From Photobacterium alginatilyticum (GTDB lineage Bacteria; Pseudomonadota; Gammaproteobacteria; Enterobacterales; Vibrionaceae): a stretch of 64,000 nt of DNA. The notes below the pieces were generated by a model. That model was not told the DNA's origin. It saw only the letters and a program-made list of their open reading frames with translations, and searched no databases. Within the stretch, counting starts at the first letter, position 1. The number at the start of each line of letters is the position of its first letter. Position numbers and translations under genes: made by a program. Shown piece after piece: positions 56,320 to 64,000 of the stretch. The stretch lies in assembly GCF_009910675.1 (NCBI RefSeq), contig NZ_RSEJ01000008.1, positions 141,407 through 205,406 of the forward strand, read 5' to 3'.

Positions 56320-57174
56320 TTACTTCTCTGGGCGTGATACAGGCACAGCTTGCTGCTCACCATACATCACAACCGGGCGTTCGTGGTCCGACAGTACAGT
56401 TAACTTACGTTCATCGTTATCTTCGTGCAGTTCTTTACCACCAAGGATAAAGTGACGAAGCACACCGCCAAACGCGAGTTCAAGGTTTTCCGGCGTAAAG
56501 ACCTCACTTGTCATGCCTTGCGCCAGCACCGTTCTGTTAATCAATACCGTACGGTCACAAAAGTCAGGAACACTTCCCAAATTATGGGTGGATACGAGCA
56601 TCACTTTGCCTTCATCACGTAAATCACGAAGAAGCGCCATGATCTGCTCTTCCGTTTGCACATCGACACCAGTAAAAGGTTCATCAAGCAAAATCACTTC
56701 GCTCTCCTGCGCCAATGCCCGGGCAAGAAAAACTCGCTTTTTCTGGCCACCAGAAAGCTCGCCAATCTGACGCTTTCGAAAGGCCGTCATGTTCACTCGC
56801 TCTAATGCCGCGGTCACCATGTCATGATCCGTTTTTTTCGGAATTCGGAGCAATCCCATATGGCCGTAACGCCCCATCATGACGACATCTTCAACAAGGA
56901 CAGGAAAGTTCCAGTCAATCTCCTCACTCTGAGGCACATAGGCCACAACGTTTTGCTTGAGGGCTTTTTTCGCTGGCATATCAAGAATTTCGACCGATCC
57001 TTGACTGACGGGCACAAACCCCATGATGGATTTAAATAGTGTTGACTTACCGCTACCGTTAACCCCGACAAGGGCCGTAATCGACCCTTTTGGCAGTACA
57101 AAACTTGCGTTGTAAAGTGCGGTATGACCGTTGCGATACGTTACGCTAATGTCTGATACTTTGATTCCTGCCAT
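56320..57174 (-). CDS. sitB: Mn/Fe ABC transporter ATP-binding protein (SitB-like)
   Basis: A 284-residue ABC ATPase. Walker A is GVNGSGKST (about 37-45), the Q-loop PQSEEIDW is typical of metal ABC transporters, the signature is LSGGQKKR, Walker B is [12 protein letters not shown], and the H-loop is STHN. A long C-terminal extension (about 245-284) is common in SitB/YfeB. It starts where sitA ends (TAATG, one-base overlap). Confidence 0.95.
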   Translation of the reverse strand: MAGIKVSDISVTYRNGHTALYNASFVLPKGSITALVGVNGSGKSTLFKSIMGFVPVSQGSVEILDMPAKKALKQNVVAYVPQSEEIDWNFPVLVEDVVMMGRYGHMGLLRIPKKTDHDMVTAALERVNMTAFRKRQIGELSGGQKKRVFLARALAQESEVILLDEPFTGVDVQTEEQIMALLRDLRDEGKVMLVSTHNLGSVPDFCDRTVLINRTVLAQGMTSEVFTPENLELAFGGVLRHFILGGKELHEDNDERKLTVLSDHERPVVMYGEQQAVPVSRPEK

Positions 57175-58082
57175 TACTGCTCCAGACCCTCTGCAATTGT
57201 GTTTGAAGTCACTCTCAGCAAGTCGAGGAAAGTCGGCACAGGCCCATCTTGGCTGCTGAGTGAATCGACATAGAGAACACCGGCATATTTCGCACCAGTC
57301 TCACGAGCGACCTGTTGCGCAGGTTTAGCTGACACCGTACTTTCACTAAATACCGCAGGGATCTGATTAGCCCGGACCTTATCAATCAGCCGCTTCACTT
57401 GCTGTGGCGTACCTTGAGAGTCCGCATTGATTGGCCATAGGTATAGCTCTTTAAGGCCAAAATCACGTGCCAAGTAGCTGAATGCGCCTTCACTCGTTAC
57501 AAGCCAGCGTTTGTCCTCTGGGATCTGAGCAACTTTATCGCGAATAGGCTGAACCATATCCCTGATCTGTTGTTTATATGCCTTAGCGTTCTTGTTATAC
57601 GTTTCGGCATTCGCACTGTCGTACTTAACAAGCGCCGCGCGAATATTCTCGACATAGACCAATGCATCACTCGGTGACATCCAGGCATGTGGATTTGGCT
57701 TACCGCTATAAGGACCTTGCGCGATACTCATTGGTTTTACGCCTTCGGTCACGATCACGCTTGGCACATCATGAAGATTTTTGAAGAATTTCTTAAACCA
57801 TAATTCCAGGTTCAAGCCATTGTAAAGAATAAGGTCTGCGCCCTGAGCCCGGCGAATATCTCCAGGCGTTGCCTGATAATTGTGGATTTCGGCATCAGGT
57901 TTGGTAATGGATTTCACGACAGCAGCATCACCGGCTACATTCTGAGCCATGTCCGCAATAATGGTAAATGTAGTCACGACTTTAAATTTCTCGGCAGCAG
58001 TCGCTGCCGTACCGAACCCCAGTGACACTAACGATAAAAATACAACTGCTGGTTTGGCTAGAGTGCCAAGCTTAAGTCTCAT
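57174..58082 (-). CDS. sitA: Mn/Fe-binding periplasmic protein (SitA-like)
   Basis: A 302-residue cluster A-I solute-binding protein. It has a signal peptide (about 1-29), then the metal ligands in the family positions: His in [11 protein letters not shown], His in [11 protein letters not shown], Glu in [15 protein letters not shown] and Asp in LYVDSLS. It lacks the His-rich loop of ZnuA, which favours Mn2+/Fe2+ over Zn2+. It is the first gene of sitABCD and has a Fur-type box over its promoter. Confidence 0.93.
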   Translation of the reverse strand: MRLKLGTLAKPAVVFLSLVSLGFGTAATAAEKFKVVTTFTIIADMAQNVAGDAAVVKSITKPDAEIHNYQATPGDIRRAQGADLILYNGLNLELWFKKFFKNLHDVPSVIVTEGVKPMSIAQGPYSGKPNPHAWMSPSDALVYVENIRAALVKYDSANAETYNKNAKAYKQQIRDMVQPIRDKVAQIPEDKRWLVTSEGAFSYLARDFGLKELYLWPINADSQGTPQQVKRLIDKVRANQIPAVFSESTVSAKPAQQVARETGAKYAGVLYVDSLSSQDGPVPTFLDLLRVTSNTIAEGLEQ

Positions 58083-58126
58083 CCGTGTTTTCTCCAGTCG
58101 ACGATAGTTTTCTGAACTCGGAAAAG

Positions 58127-58173
58127 ATTCTACTCCTACACACTAACAATGTAAATGATAACTATTATCATTT
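58127..58173 (-). promoter_or_regulatory. sitA promoter with overlapping Fur box
   Basis: On the minus strand -35 TTTACA (58155-58150) and -10 TAGAAT (58132-58127) are separated by 17 bases. A near-perfect palindrome, AATGATAActatTATCATT with flanking A/T (58153-58173), overlaps the -35 and matches the Fur (or Mur) consensus. It overlaps the last codons of the upstream hydrolase gene, so the promoter is partly inside a coding region. Confidence 0.8.
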
Positions 58174-59109
58174 GATTTGCTGTTGCAACCATTTAATAAT
58201 GGCTTGGTTGGTTTCTTCCGGCTTTTCTTGCTGGATCCAATGGCCACAATCCAGATTGCGCACTTCCACATTAGGCACGTATTCTGTCAGCCTTTCAGAC
58301 TTAGGGATGACATCTCGGTCGCCATAGATCATAAGAGTCGGTTGCTGGATGATTGGATTCACGTCCGCTAACAAGTGCCAGTTTCGATCAAGGTTCCTAT
58401 ACCAATTTATGCTGCCAGTAAACCCTGATGATTCGAACGCAGAGACAAACACAACCAGCTCTTGGTCACTCATCAAGGGCTCACCGGTTGGCTCTTCACA
58501 TCGTGCAAGGTTGATCATCACCATGCCTTGTTCCGGCTCTTTGTGGGGCATATTTTTCCTATACAGATTACGGAGGAATTGGGGCGTATTCTGTTCCAGC
58601 ACCGCATCGGCAACACCGGGTTGTCGGTTAAAATGGACAAAGTAGTTGTCGCCGCCAAGTATGTGTTCCATCAATTCGACCCAGGGCGTTTCTCCTCGTT
58701 CCTGGTAAGGTAAGCTCAGGCTTATCACGTTGTTGACACGGTCTGGATGCAATAAAGCCAATCCCCAAACGACCATCGCTCCCCAATCATGTCCGATAAA
58801 GGTGGCGTTGTGGTATCCATAGTGATCGAGAAGAGCAACAAGATCTCCCGTTAAATGAGTAATGTCATATTGAGTAACCTGCAACGGGCGTGACGAATTA
58901 CCATAACCACGCTGATTTGGGACGATGACATGGTAGCCCGCCTCGACGAGAGCGGGGATCTGATAACGCCAAGAGAAGGCATGTTCTGGCCAGCCATGGC
59001 AGAGCACGATAGGGTTACCCACATTTGACCGCCCCGCTTCGAAGACTTCGAGTGTCTCCCCGTTGACGGAAACCAGAGTGGATTCAGGAAAATCGGCGGG
59101 ATCATACAT
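58168..59109 (-). CDS. Epoxide-hydrolase-like alpha/beta hydrolase
   Basis: A 313-residue soluble alpha/beta hydrolase. Motifs: oxyanion HGWPE (about 39-43), nucleophile elbow GHDWGAM (Asp nucleophile, as in epoxide hydrolases and haloalkane dehalogenases), acid near YGDRDVIP and the catalytic His in DCGHWIQQEKPEE. The HGWPE / GHDWGA pair favours epoxide hydrolase. The substrate is unknown. It is divergent from a WYL regulator, which probably controls it. Its 3' end carries the Fur box of sitA. Confidence 0.85.
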   Translation of the reverse strand: MYDPADFPESTLVSVNGETLEVFEAGRSNVGNPIVLCHGWPEHAFSWRYQIPALVEAGYHVIVPNQRGYGNSSRPLQVTQYDITHLTGDLVALLDHYGYHNATFIGHDWGAMVVWGLALLHPDRVNNVISLSLPYQERGETPWVELMEHILGGDNYFVHFNRQPGVADAVLEQNTPQFLRNLYRKNMPHKEPEQGMVMINLARCEEPTGEPLMSDQELVVFVSAFESSGFTGSINWYRNLDRNWHLLADVNPIIQQPTLMIYGDRDVIPKSERLTEYVPNVEVRNLDCGHWIQQEKPEETNQAIIKWLQQQIK

Positions 59110-59258
59110 TTTATCTCTCCTATATAAATTGCGGTTGTACAGGCTCAGGGATTGACGATGCGTATTACACCGTCTAAATCACTTTGCTGACGTCGAGAGA
59201 TAATTTATATATCTTAATAGTGACAAATACTGACACCATTGAATGGTAGCTTTACAAA

Positions 59259-59978
59259 ATGAATATTCGCCTACGTCAAGATGCCATCGTGCGAAGCCTG
59301 CGCCGCAACGGGACTTCGACAGTCGCTGAATTAGCGCAGGAGGTGGGAGCCTCCAGGCGTACAGTGTTACGCGACCTCAACGCATTGCGTGATGAAGGTT
59401 TTGTGATTCATTCAGAGCCCGGACGAGGGGGTGGCCTGCAACTTGATCCGCGTTCCATTCAAACCACAGTGAGACTCTCAGTCGCCGAGGTCTTTGCACT
59501 TGTCATCAGCGTTACATCGATACGTGCAGCCGGAGGCATGCCCTTCTCAGGACTCGCTGACGATGGGCTTGCCAAAATCGAAAAAGCGCTGCCATCAGAC
59601 AAGTTGCACGATCTGCGCCGCCTGCTGGATTGTTTGTATGTCGGGAAGCTCGCACCAAAAGTGGACATAACCAATATCGGAGAAATGGACTCCGCGCTAC
59701 TGCCCGTTTTCGAGACAGCTTTTCTGCAGCAACTTCATCTGCGCTTTCAATATTGTGACGCCAAAGGAACAGTCACCAACCGATATGTTGAGCCACAAGC
59801 AATGCTGATCTTGCCGCCACTCTGGTATTTGGTCGCTTGGGATCCGAAACGTCAGGATTTTCGTCACTTTAGGATGGACCGGATCAGCACTCCCGAGTTC
59901 GTCGAAGGTAAAACATTTCTACGGCGACATGTTCCGTTCGATGATCATGTATCCCCAATTCGCAACCTCGCTCGCTAG
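59259..59978 (+). CDS. WYL-domain HTH regulator (YafY/DeoR-type)
   Basis: A 239-residue regulator with an N-terminal HTH_11 domain (about 1-60, TVAELAQEVGASRRTVLRDL), a glycine wing (PGRGGGLQLD) and a WYL-domain C-terminus (LPPLWYLVAWDP, FRMDRIS). WYL proteins often sense small ligands or single-stranded DNA. Divergent from the epoxide-hydrolase-like gene with a 149-base gap, so that gene is its likely target. Start ATG 59259. Confidence 0.88.
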   Translation: MNIRLRQDAIVRSLRRNGTSTVAELAQEVGASRRTVLRDLNALRDEGFVIHSEPGRGGGLQLDPRSIQTTVRLSVAEVFALVISVTSIRAAGGMPFSGLADDGLAKIEKALPSDKLHDLRRLLDCLYVGKLAPKVDITNIGEMDSALLPVFETAFLQQLHLRFQYCDAKGTVTNRYVEPQAMLILPPLWYLVAWDPKRQDFRHFRMDRISTPEFVEGKTFLRRHVPFDDHVSPIRNLAR

Positions 59979-60192
59979 CTATAGCATGTAAGATCCTTTT
60001 AACAACTAACCACTGGTGCATCAAGGATGCACATCAGTATGAATAAGCATCGAAACTCAAATCTGGGCATTTTCGCGTGAGAATAAATGCTTAATGTCCA
60101 GCCTATAAACTGGTGTTAGTCCTGTCAGCGAAGATACCGCAGAAAATACGGCATAATAGTTACAGCAGTGAAGTTTATTGGTGAGCGTAGTT

Positions 60193-60224
60193 GGGGGATA
60201 ACAGCCAAAATGGTCATTACCCCC
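60193..60224 (-). terminator. Possible terminator of brnQ
   Basis: On the minus strand a five-G/five-C stem plus TAA/TTA (60193-60201 and 60217-60224) lies just after the brnQ stop. No T run is present, so it is weak. Confidence 0.35.
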
Positions 60225-60232
60225 TGTGACTT

Positions 60233-61534
60233 TTATTCGGTCGCCTTAGTCATAACTGTTTTGCTTATAACCTGCAGGCGGTTCAAGGTTAATATCAAAA
60301 GGCAAGGCAGCAGCCAGCTGGCATGGGCGCTATATAATGGCAGCATGCGTACTAGTGTTGTGCCAAGGCTTTCCGGGATCTGCCCCAGGATATTCAAAGC
60401 ATCAAGCCCGCCTAAAATTAAGGCTGTCAGCAAGCTGGTATTGTATACCCATGCACTGACTTTTTTAGATGGCAGGACAAAAGCGGCTAACACCAATGCA
60501 ATTGCGACAGGGCAGATAACTAGGATCGCGGGAAGGCTGACCGCCAGGATTTGTTCAAGACCAAAGTTGGCAATGATACAAGTAAGTACTACGACAATGC
60601 TGGCTGTCAGCGAAAACGGTGCGTTAAAAGTTTGTTTGTAATATTCTGCGCACGCATTAGTCAGGCCGACAGTGGTAGTCAGGCAGGCCATGACAATAAT
60701 AGCCGCCAGCAACCATTGGCCGTAGATGCCAAACTCTCCGGCAACATACCGTGTCAGGATTTCACCGCCATTGGTCGCATTGGCAGCCACGGTTGTTGAT
60801 GTAGCACCGACATAACCCATAGCCAGGTAACAACCCGCCATCAGCACCGCATAGATCACCGCCACTTTGAAAGCGGTGTTTGCCACGGCTTTCGGCTCGG
60901 TGACACCTTTGCCGTTGATAGCCTGGATGATAACCCAACCGAAACCTACCGCAGCAATGGCATCCATTGTCATGTAGCCCTGGATCAACCCATGGGTGAC
61001 GGCATTTTGCTGATAATCTGCCGACGGGGCTTGTGGTAATCCCAGTGGCGAGATAATGGCAGCAAGCGCCAGCGACAGTAGCATAAGGATCAGCAAAGGT
61101 GTCATTACCTTGCCAATGTAGTCCACCAGTCGGCCGGGACGGAAAGCCAGCGCAAGAGTCAGGCCACAAAATACGACTGAAAACAGCAAGAGTTGATCAC
61201 TGTCGAGAAATGGCTTGAGTCCCATTTCGTAAGCCACGGTGACGGCACGGGGCATACCAAATGCCGGGCCGATGGCAGTAAACAGAGCTACCCAGAAGGT
61301 ACGTGCCAGCCAGCTTGGTAGCGGCTGGGTTAAATTTTGGGTCGTGCTGATACGCCCAAGGACGACAAGCGTAAAGGCTGGCAGGCCTACCGCAGTAATC
61401 AGAAATCCACCCATTGCAGGAAATAGGTTGGTACCTGCTTCAAGTCCGAGTGATGGAGGGAAGATCAAATTTCCTGCACCGAGAAAAAGGGCGAAGGTCA
61501 TAAAGCCTATGGCAAGTAAGTCGTGTTTTTTCAA
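60233..61534 (-). CDS. brnQ: Branched-chain amino acid transporter BrnQ (LIVCS family)
   Basis: A 433-residue inner-membrane Na+ or H+ symporter for Leu, Ile and Val. The family N-terminus is clear (LLAIGFMTFALFLGAGNLIF) with PPSLGLEAG next, and about twelve hydrophobic segments follow. The start codon is TTG 61534; there is no upstream in-frame ATG before a stop, and AGGA is eight bases upstream. A rare start, a short Ile-rich frame upstream and hairpins in the leader suggest post-initiation control. Confidence 0.93.
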   Translation of the reverse strand: MKKHDLLAIGFMTFALFLGAGNLIFPPSLGLEAGTNLFPAMGGFLITAVGLPAFTLVVLGRISTTQNLTQPLPSWLARTFWVALFTAIGPAFGMPRAVTVAYEMGLKPFLDSDQLLLFSVVFCGLTLALAFRPGRLVDYIGKVMTPLLILMLLSLALAAIISPLGLPQAPSADYQQNAVTHGLIQGYMTMDAIAAVGFGWVIIQAINGKGVTEPKAVANTAFKVAVIYAVLMAGCYLAMGYVGATSTTVAANATNGGEILTRYVAGEFGIYGQWLLAAIIVMACLTTTVGLTNACAEYYKQTFNAPFSLTASIVVVLTCIIANFGLEQILAVSLPAILVICPVAIALVLAAFVLPSKKVSAWVYNTSLLTALILGGLDALNILGQIPESLGTTLVRMLPLYSAHASWLLPCLLILTLNRLQVISKTVMTKATE

Positions 61535-61638
61535 GGGACATGTCCTGTATTGTTTGTAATTAGGACCGTCAGGAAAGCTGAAAAAAAGAAAGGTAATCGT
61601 TCCTCCGTCAGCCAGGCTGACGGAAGGTAGCCGCCAGC

Positions 61639-61749
61639 CTAGTTAATAATAACCAGAATAATGGCGATAATAATGTTGGTTGCACGCAATACAGCCTGAC
61701 CAGGTACTTTCAGGGAAGCAGCAAATAGTTTGGCTGTATTTAATAGCAT
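61639..61749 (-). CDS. Putative Ile-rich leader peptide or small membrane protein upstream of brnQ
   Basis: A 36-residue frame from ATG 61749 to TAG 61639, on the same strand as brnQ and 104 bases before it. It starts MLLNTAKLFAASLKVPG and ends with 11 residues of which seven are Ile (codons ATT/ATC), plus Leu and Val. A run of Ile, Leu and Val codons before a Leu/Ile/Val transporter is what a transcription-attenuation leader would look like. The upstream site (CAGAG) is weak. Alternatively it is a small membrane protein. Untested. Confidence 0.5.
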   Translation of the reverse strand: MLLNTAKLFAASLKVPGQAVLRATNIIIAIILVIIN

Positions 61750-62132
61750 AATAAACTCTGGTGTTTTGTAACGGCAACAAAATCAAAGTACAAGCAAAAT
61801 GCGGAGTTGTAAACTATTTTTCGGTCATTAATGTGGAGGGGGTGATTTTTACCAGTGTAAAGCTCGGGATGCATGACAGGAGTTTTGAGAATTAGCGATA
61901 CCGTGCCAGCGGTCTCAACTTGGTTGTAGCAGTCATCATTCTTTGGAATACGGAGTATACAAAGAGAGTAGTAAAAACAGTGAGAGCGTGGTGAAAGAGT
62001 TGACGCCTGATATTAGCCAACGTGTAGGTTCCCTCGTAATCACATGATTACGCTGGCACGAAGTGGGACAGAAACATATTAGATTTGTTGCCCTATTGGG
62101 GCTGAAGACATTAGTTAATTATTAAAAATGCC

Positions 62133-62183
62133 AGTATTAAGGTACCACCCGGTGAATCTGCAAGGATCACCAAGCTTAATACT
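62133..62183. repeat. Stem-loop element of unknown type
   Basis: Outer arms agtattaag (62133-62141) / cttaatact (62175-62183) and inner arms ggtga (62151-62155) / tcacc (62167-62171). Nested pairing suggests a structured RNA or repeat element; no family recognised. Confidence 0.35.
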
Positions 62184-62226
62184 CAAACTGCCGGGTGTAA
62201 CGGGTCACCTTGATTGCTTTGTTATA

Positions 62227-62409
62227 CTAAGCGCGAGCCAATACAAACTCAGGATATTTATTTGACCAGTTGTGAATGGTATCTCGGCTCACTTCAAAGA
62301 AATCAGCCAAATCATGGTCGATAACCCCTCTTAAGCAAAACTTATGGCATTGCTTGGCATAGTCCGCTTGATATTTATTATTGAAGGTATTACCTGTTGG
62401 TGTCGACAT
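62227..62409 (-). CDS. Small phage-type HTH protein
   Basis: A 60-residue protein from ATG 62409 with a strong AAGGAG site. The segment YAKQCHKFCLRGVIDHDLAD followed by FFEVSRDTIHNWSNKYPEF is the small HTH found at the N-terminus of phage terminase small subunits and related proteins (ADFF.VS..TI..W....PEF). Here it is the whole protein, so it is either a remnant of a terminase gene or a free-standing HTH. It lies at the edge of the AT-rich stretch. Confidence 0.65.
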   Translation of the reverse strand: MSTPTGNTFNNKYQADYAKQCHKFCLRGVIDHDLADFFEVSRDTIHNWSNKYPEFVLARA

Positions 62410-62834
62410 AACTAGCTCCTTGTTATTTAAGCACCATCTAAGATATAACACCCCAGCATTTAAATTAGAGGTTGCTAATAAACCGAAAAAGTTTTCAGAT
62501 TTGAAAAATTAGTTACGTTTGATAAGCTAGTTCAATGACCTAGGAAAGGAGTGTTTCACTTGGGACTGGCCCCAAGCCTCCTCTGCCAATGAAAAGATAC
62601 AAGACTAAACAATAAAAACACGTAATAACAAAAACCTACCTCTCAACCCTTATTGGTATAAACTCGGCTACTTACAGAATAAAAGTTAAAGTACTGCTAT
62701 CTACTTAAGGCATAAATAGAACCCTGACATATAAAGAAAATAAAACAAACCAAGAGAAGTCTAAATTATAATACACTATAGTAAAGTAATACCTACTAAC
62801 CTACTTGTTACACTCTTAAATTGTGGTATCAACT
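62410..62834. other. AT-rich gap in the accessory stretch
   Basis: About 425 bases, visibly richer in A/T than the flanking core genes. I see no gene, RNA or repeat I can support. It probably holds the promoter of the two-TM protein that follows. Confidence 0.4.
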
Positions 62835-63743
62835 ATGACTATCACTGTATATTGGTCTTTTATAATATCTGTAATTTGTGCGCTTTTTTTAACAGCACTT
62901 ATTACCGCTCTAATACTAAATGAGAATTTTAGAAGAGATCTATCAGCTTCTGATAATAAAGCAAATATTTTTAATGTCATATCTATAGAAGGAGCTGTAA
63001 TACTAATACTCTGCTGTTTGTTTTTTTATGGCTTGCTTTTTCCAGTATTAAATCCAAACCTAACATTCTCAGCTTTGGCCGAAGCTAAAGGAATTGATAA
63101 TGAAGAAATACAAGACACTAATGATTTATTCGATAACTACTTAACAGTAAAAGGTAGAGTAAGTGATTTATTCAATGAAAACACTGACTTATACAACAGG
63201 ATTGTTGTTTTAGAAGAACAGAAAGATAAAATGATTGAAATCAGCAACATAGCAGAGACAGTTGAAAGTTTACCGTCAGCTTTCGATGAATCAAAAGCTG
63301 ATGATAAGACAAATGAATCAAAAGAAATGTATAATTTCCCATCAAAAAAAGTTGGACCTTGGAGTGAGTTACGCGATTCCATATCTATAATTGTAACTGT
63401 TCCTGGAAATGTTAAAAAAGGAAACGCAAGAGTTTGCCCAGAGTACATTGGTCATAAGTACTCAGTTATATCTAACACTCATATTGATGGAGAGCCAATT
63501 CAAGGTAGTGCAGAAGTGTTACATGCTAATGATTATATCTTCAAAGCTAATGACTGTAGTAAGAAAATAAAGTTTGACATGCAAATATCATGTGAGGATG
63601 CCAATAACATTTTCACATCTAAAGTTATCACTTGTGATAAAGAAGGGAAAGCAAAATGGCAACAAGGAAATTTGCAAAGATTAGATGCCTTAATGACAAA
63701 AACTCAGGATAGTTCTGAATTAGTTATCTTATTGAGCGAATGA
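62835..63743 (+). CDS. Two-TM coiled-coil protein of unknown function (accessory)
   Basis: A 302-residue protein from ATG 62835 (MTITVYWSF). Two membrane segments (about 7-29 and 47-70) are followed by a coiled coil (about 100-140, VKGRVSDLFNENTDLYNRIV) and a C-terminal domain with five Cys (CPEYIG, NDCSKK, ISCED, ITCDKEG) that could form disulfides or bind metal. Base composition is clearly more AT than core genes, a sign of transfer. No family recognised. A GTG four codons upstream is an alternative start. The stop codon lies inside a 23-bp hairpin. Confidence 0.65.
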   Translation: MTITVYWSFIISVICALFLTALITALILNENFRRDLSASDNKANIFNVISIEGAVILILCCLFFYGLLFPVLNPNLTFSALAEAKGIDNEEIQDTNDLFDNYLTVKGRVSDLFNENTDLYNRIVVLEEQKDKMIEISNIAETVESLPSAFDESKADDKTNESKEMYNFPSKKVGPWSELRDSISIIVTVPGNVKKGNARVCPEYIGHKYSVISNTHIDGEPIQGSAEVLHANDYIFKANDCSKKIKFDMQISCEDANNIFTSKVITCDKEGKAKWQQGNLQRLDALMTKTQDSSELVILLSE

Positions 63744-63769
63744 CATTCATTCACTCAATAAGATAACTA
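63721..63769. other. Long near-perfect hairpin over the stop codon
   Basis: The arm tagttatcttattgag (63721-63736) pairs perfectly with 63754-63769, and inside it gaatga (63738-63743) pairs with tcattc (63747-63752), with a single C/A mismatch and a three-base loop. The TGA stop is in the inner arm. No T run follows. It could be a transcript end structure or a recombination-site-like palindrome. Confidence 0.7.
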
Positions 63770-63872
63770 CACCTTGTCAAGAAAAATAACATAGTAACTT
63801 ATTTACTGAAAATATAGCCTCATAACATTTAATCTTACTCTTTATCCAAGTACTGGAGGATCCCCACAAAAT

Positions 63873-64000
63873 TTATGCATGATAACTGCTCCTCGCCATC
63901 ATAATTAACTCTTGTTGTGCCCAACGTAATGTTGAATCTGTAATGTGATATTCTAGCCGTCGAAAGACTTCTTTTCCGAGCCTGACGAACGATAATACAC
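63873..64000 (-). CDS. C-terminal part of an unrecognised protein (cut by window edge)
   Basis: A frame open from the window edge to TAA at 63873-63875 gives about 42 residues, including RLGKEVFRRLEYHITDST and ARSSYHA at the end, with natural helix-like composition. A second frame, ending at 63835, is also open but reads less like protein. The 5' part is missing, so no family can be given. Confidence 0.4.
   Translation of the reverse strand, partial: VLSFVRLGKEVFRRLEYHITDSTLRWAQQELIMMARSSYHA

Larger units (their letters stand above)
61535..62226. other. brnQ leader and AT-rich intergenic region
   Basis: About 690 bases. The part next to brnQ holds a 36-codon frame (61639-61749) and three arms that can pair in two ways: ccgtcagc and gctgacgg (61605-61623) and a third arm near 61565-61572, with an A7 (T7 on the message) at 61581-61587. 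Further up, 61800-62120 shows only a small palindrome near 62035 (cgtaatca/tgattacg), and 62133-62183 holds a stem-loop repeat. No other gene is supported. Confidence 0.5.

Noticed and set aside
60168..60641. 157-codon plus-strand frame over the end of brnQ
   Set aside because: Antisense shadow of a membrane protein gene.
63721..63769. Integron attC site
   Set aside because: The palindrome lacks the RYYYAAC...GTTRRRY ends in the right order and no integrase or cassette array is present.
1..64000. CRISPR arrays, tRNA and rRNA genes
   Set aside because: No regularly spaced repeats, cloverleaf-like clusters ending in CCA or conserved rRNA segments were noticed by eye.

Overview
The window looks like chromosomal DNA of a marine gammaproteobacterium of the Vibrionaceae, most like Photobacterium or a close Vibrio. 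The grounds are the apt-dnaX-ybaB-recR order, the two porin types, the DSD and SIT systems, and a perfect-ended intergenic MITE of a kind I associate with this family. The genus is inferred from memory of the families, not from a search. I saw no rRNA, tRNA or CRISPR array.

Layout. 1-9 kb: the end of an unknown gene, a porin, recR-ybaB-dnaX (dnaX carries a programmed -1 frameshift site), apt, ybaN, a 38-residue membrane protein not callable by length, a DksA-type zinc protein, a UPF0319 protein and a second porin. 9.4-15.7 kb: dinG, a TSUP permease, priC, a histone-deacetylase-like hydrolase, rsmS and a helical lipoprotein. 15.7-24.5 kb: a metal-resistance block. A CueR-type promoter with a 19-bp spacer drives a Cys/His-rich small protein, CusC, CusB (with a CusF domain and a His/Met tail), CusA and a CopI-like cupredoxin. 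A cation exporter and a MarR regulator follow, behind a three-copy operator. 24.5-36.7 kb: GDPD, LpxM, an ACT-domain regulator, two divergent paralogous chemoreceptors, three envelope proteins of unknown role, and a radical SAM enzyme resembling the tetraether-lipid-synthase family. 37.5-41.4 kb: D-serine use (dsdC, dsdX, dsdA).

41.4-54.5 kb is the richest region: an expanded L-ascorbate (ula) locus. It has two UlaR-like repressors, UlaG, UlaE, UlaF and UlaD, two HAD phosphatases and two complete ascorbate PTS permeases. One permease is an EIIC-EIIB fusion plus a separate EIIA. The other is a single EIIC-EIIB-EIIA polypeptide in which the EIIA start codon has become GTT. Between them lies a 143-residue protein resembling only the HPr-binding helical domain of PTS Enzyme I. 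Four promoters share one motif, and one has a perfect FNR box.

54.5-64 kb: a Fur-box-controlled SitABCD-type Mn/Fe ABC transporter, an epoxide-hydrolase-like enzyme with a divergent WYL regulator, and brnQ. A 36-codon Ile-rich open frame followed by mutually exclusive hairpin arms precedes brnQ and looks like an attenuation leader. The last 2 kb is an AT-rich accessory stretch with a phage-like HTH protein, a two-TM coiled-coil protein whose stop codon lies in a long hairpin, and a gene cut by the window edge.
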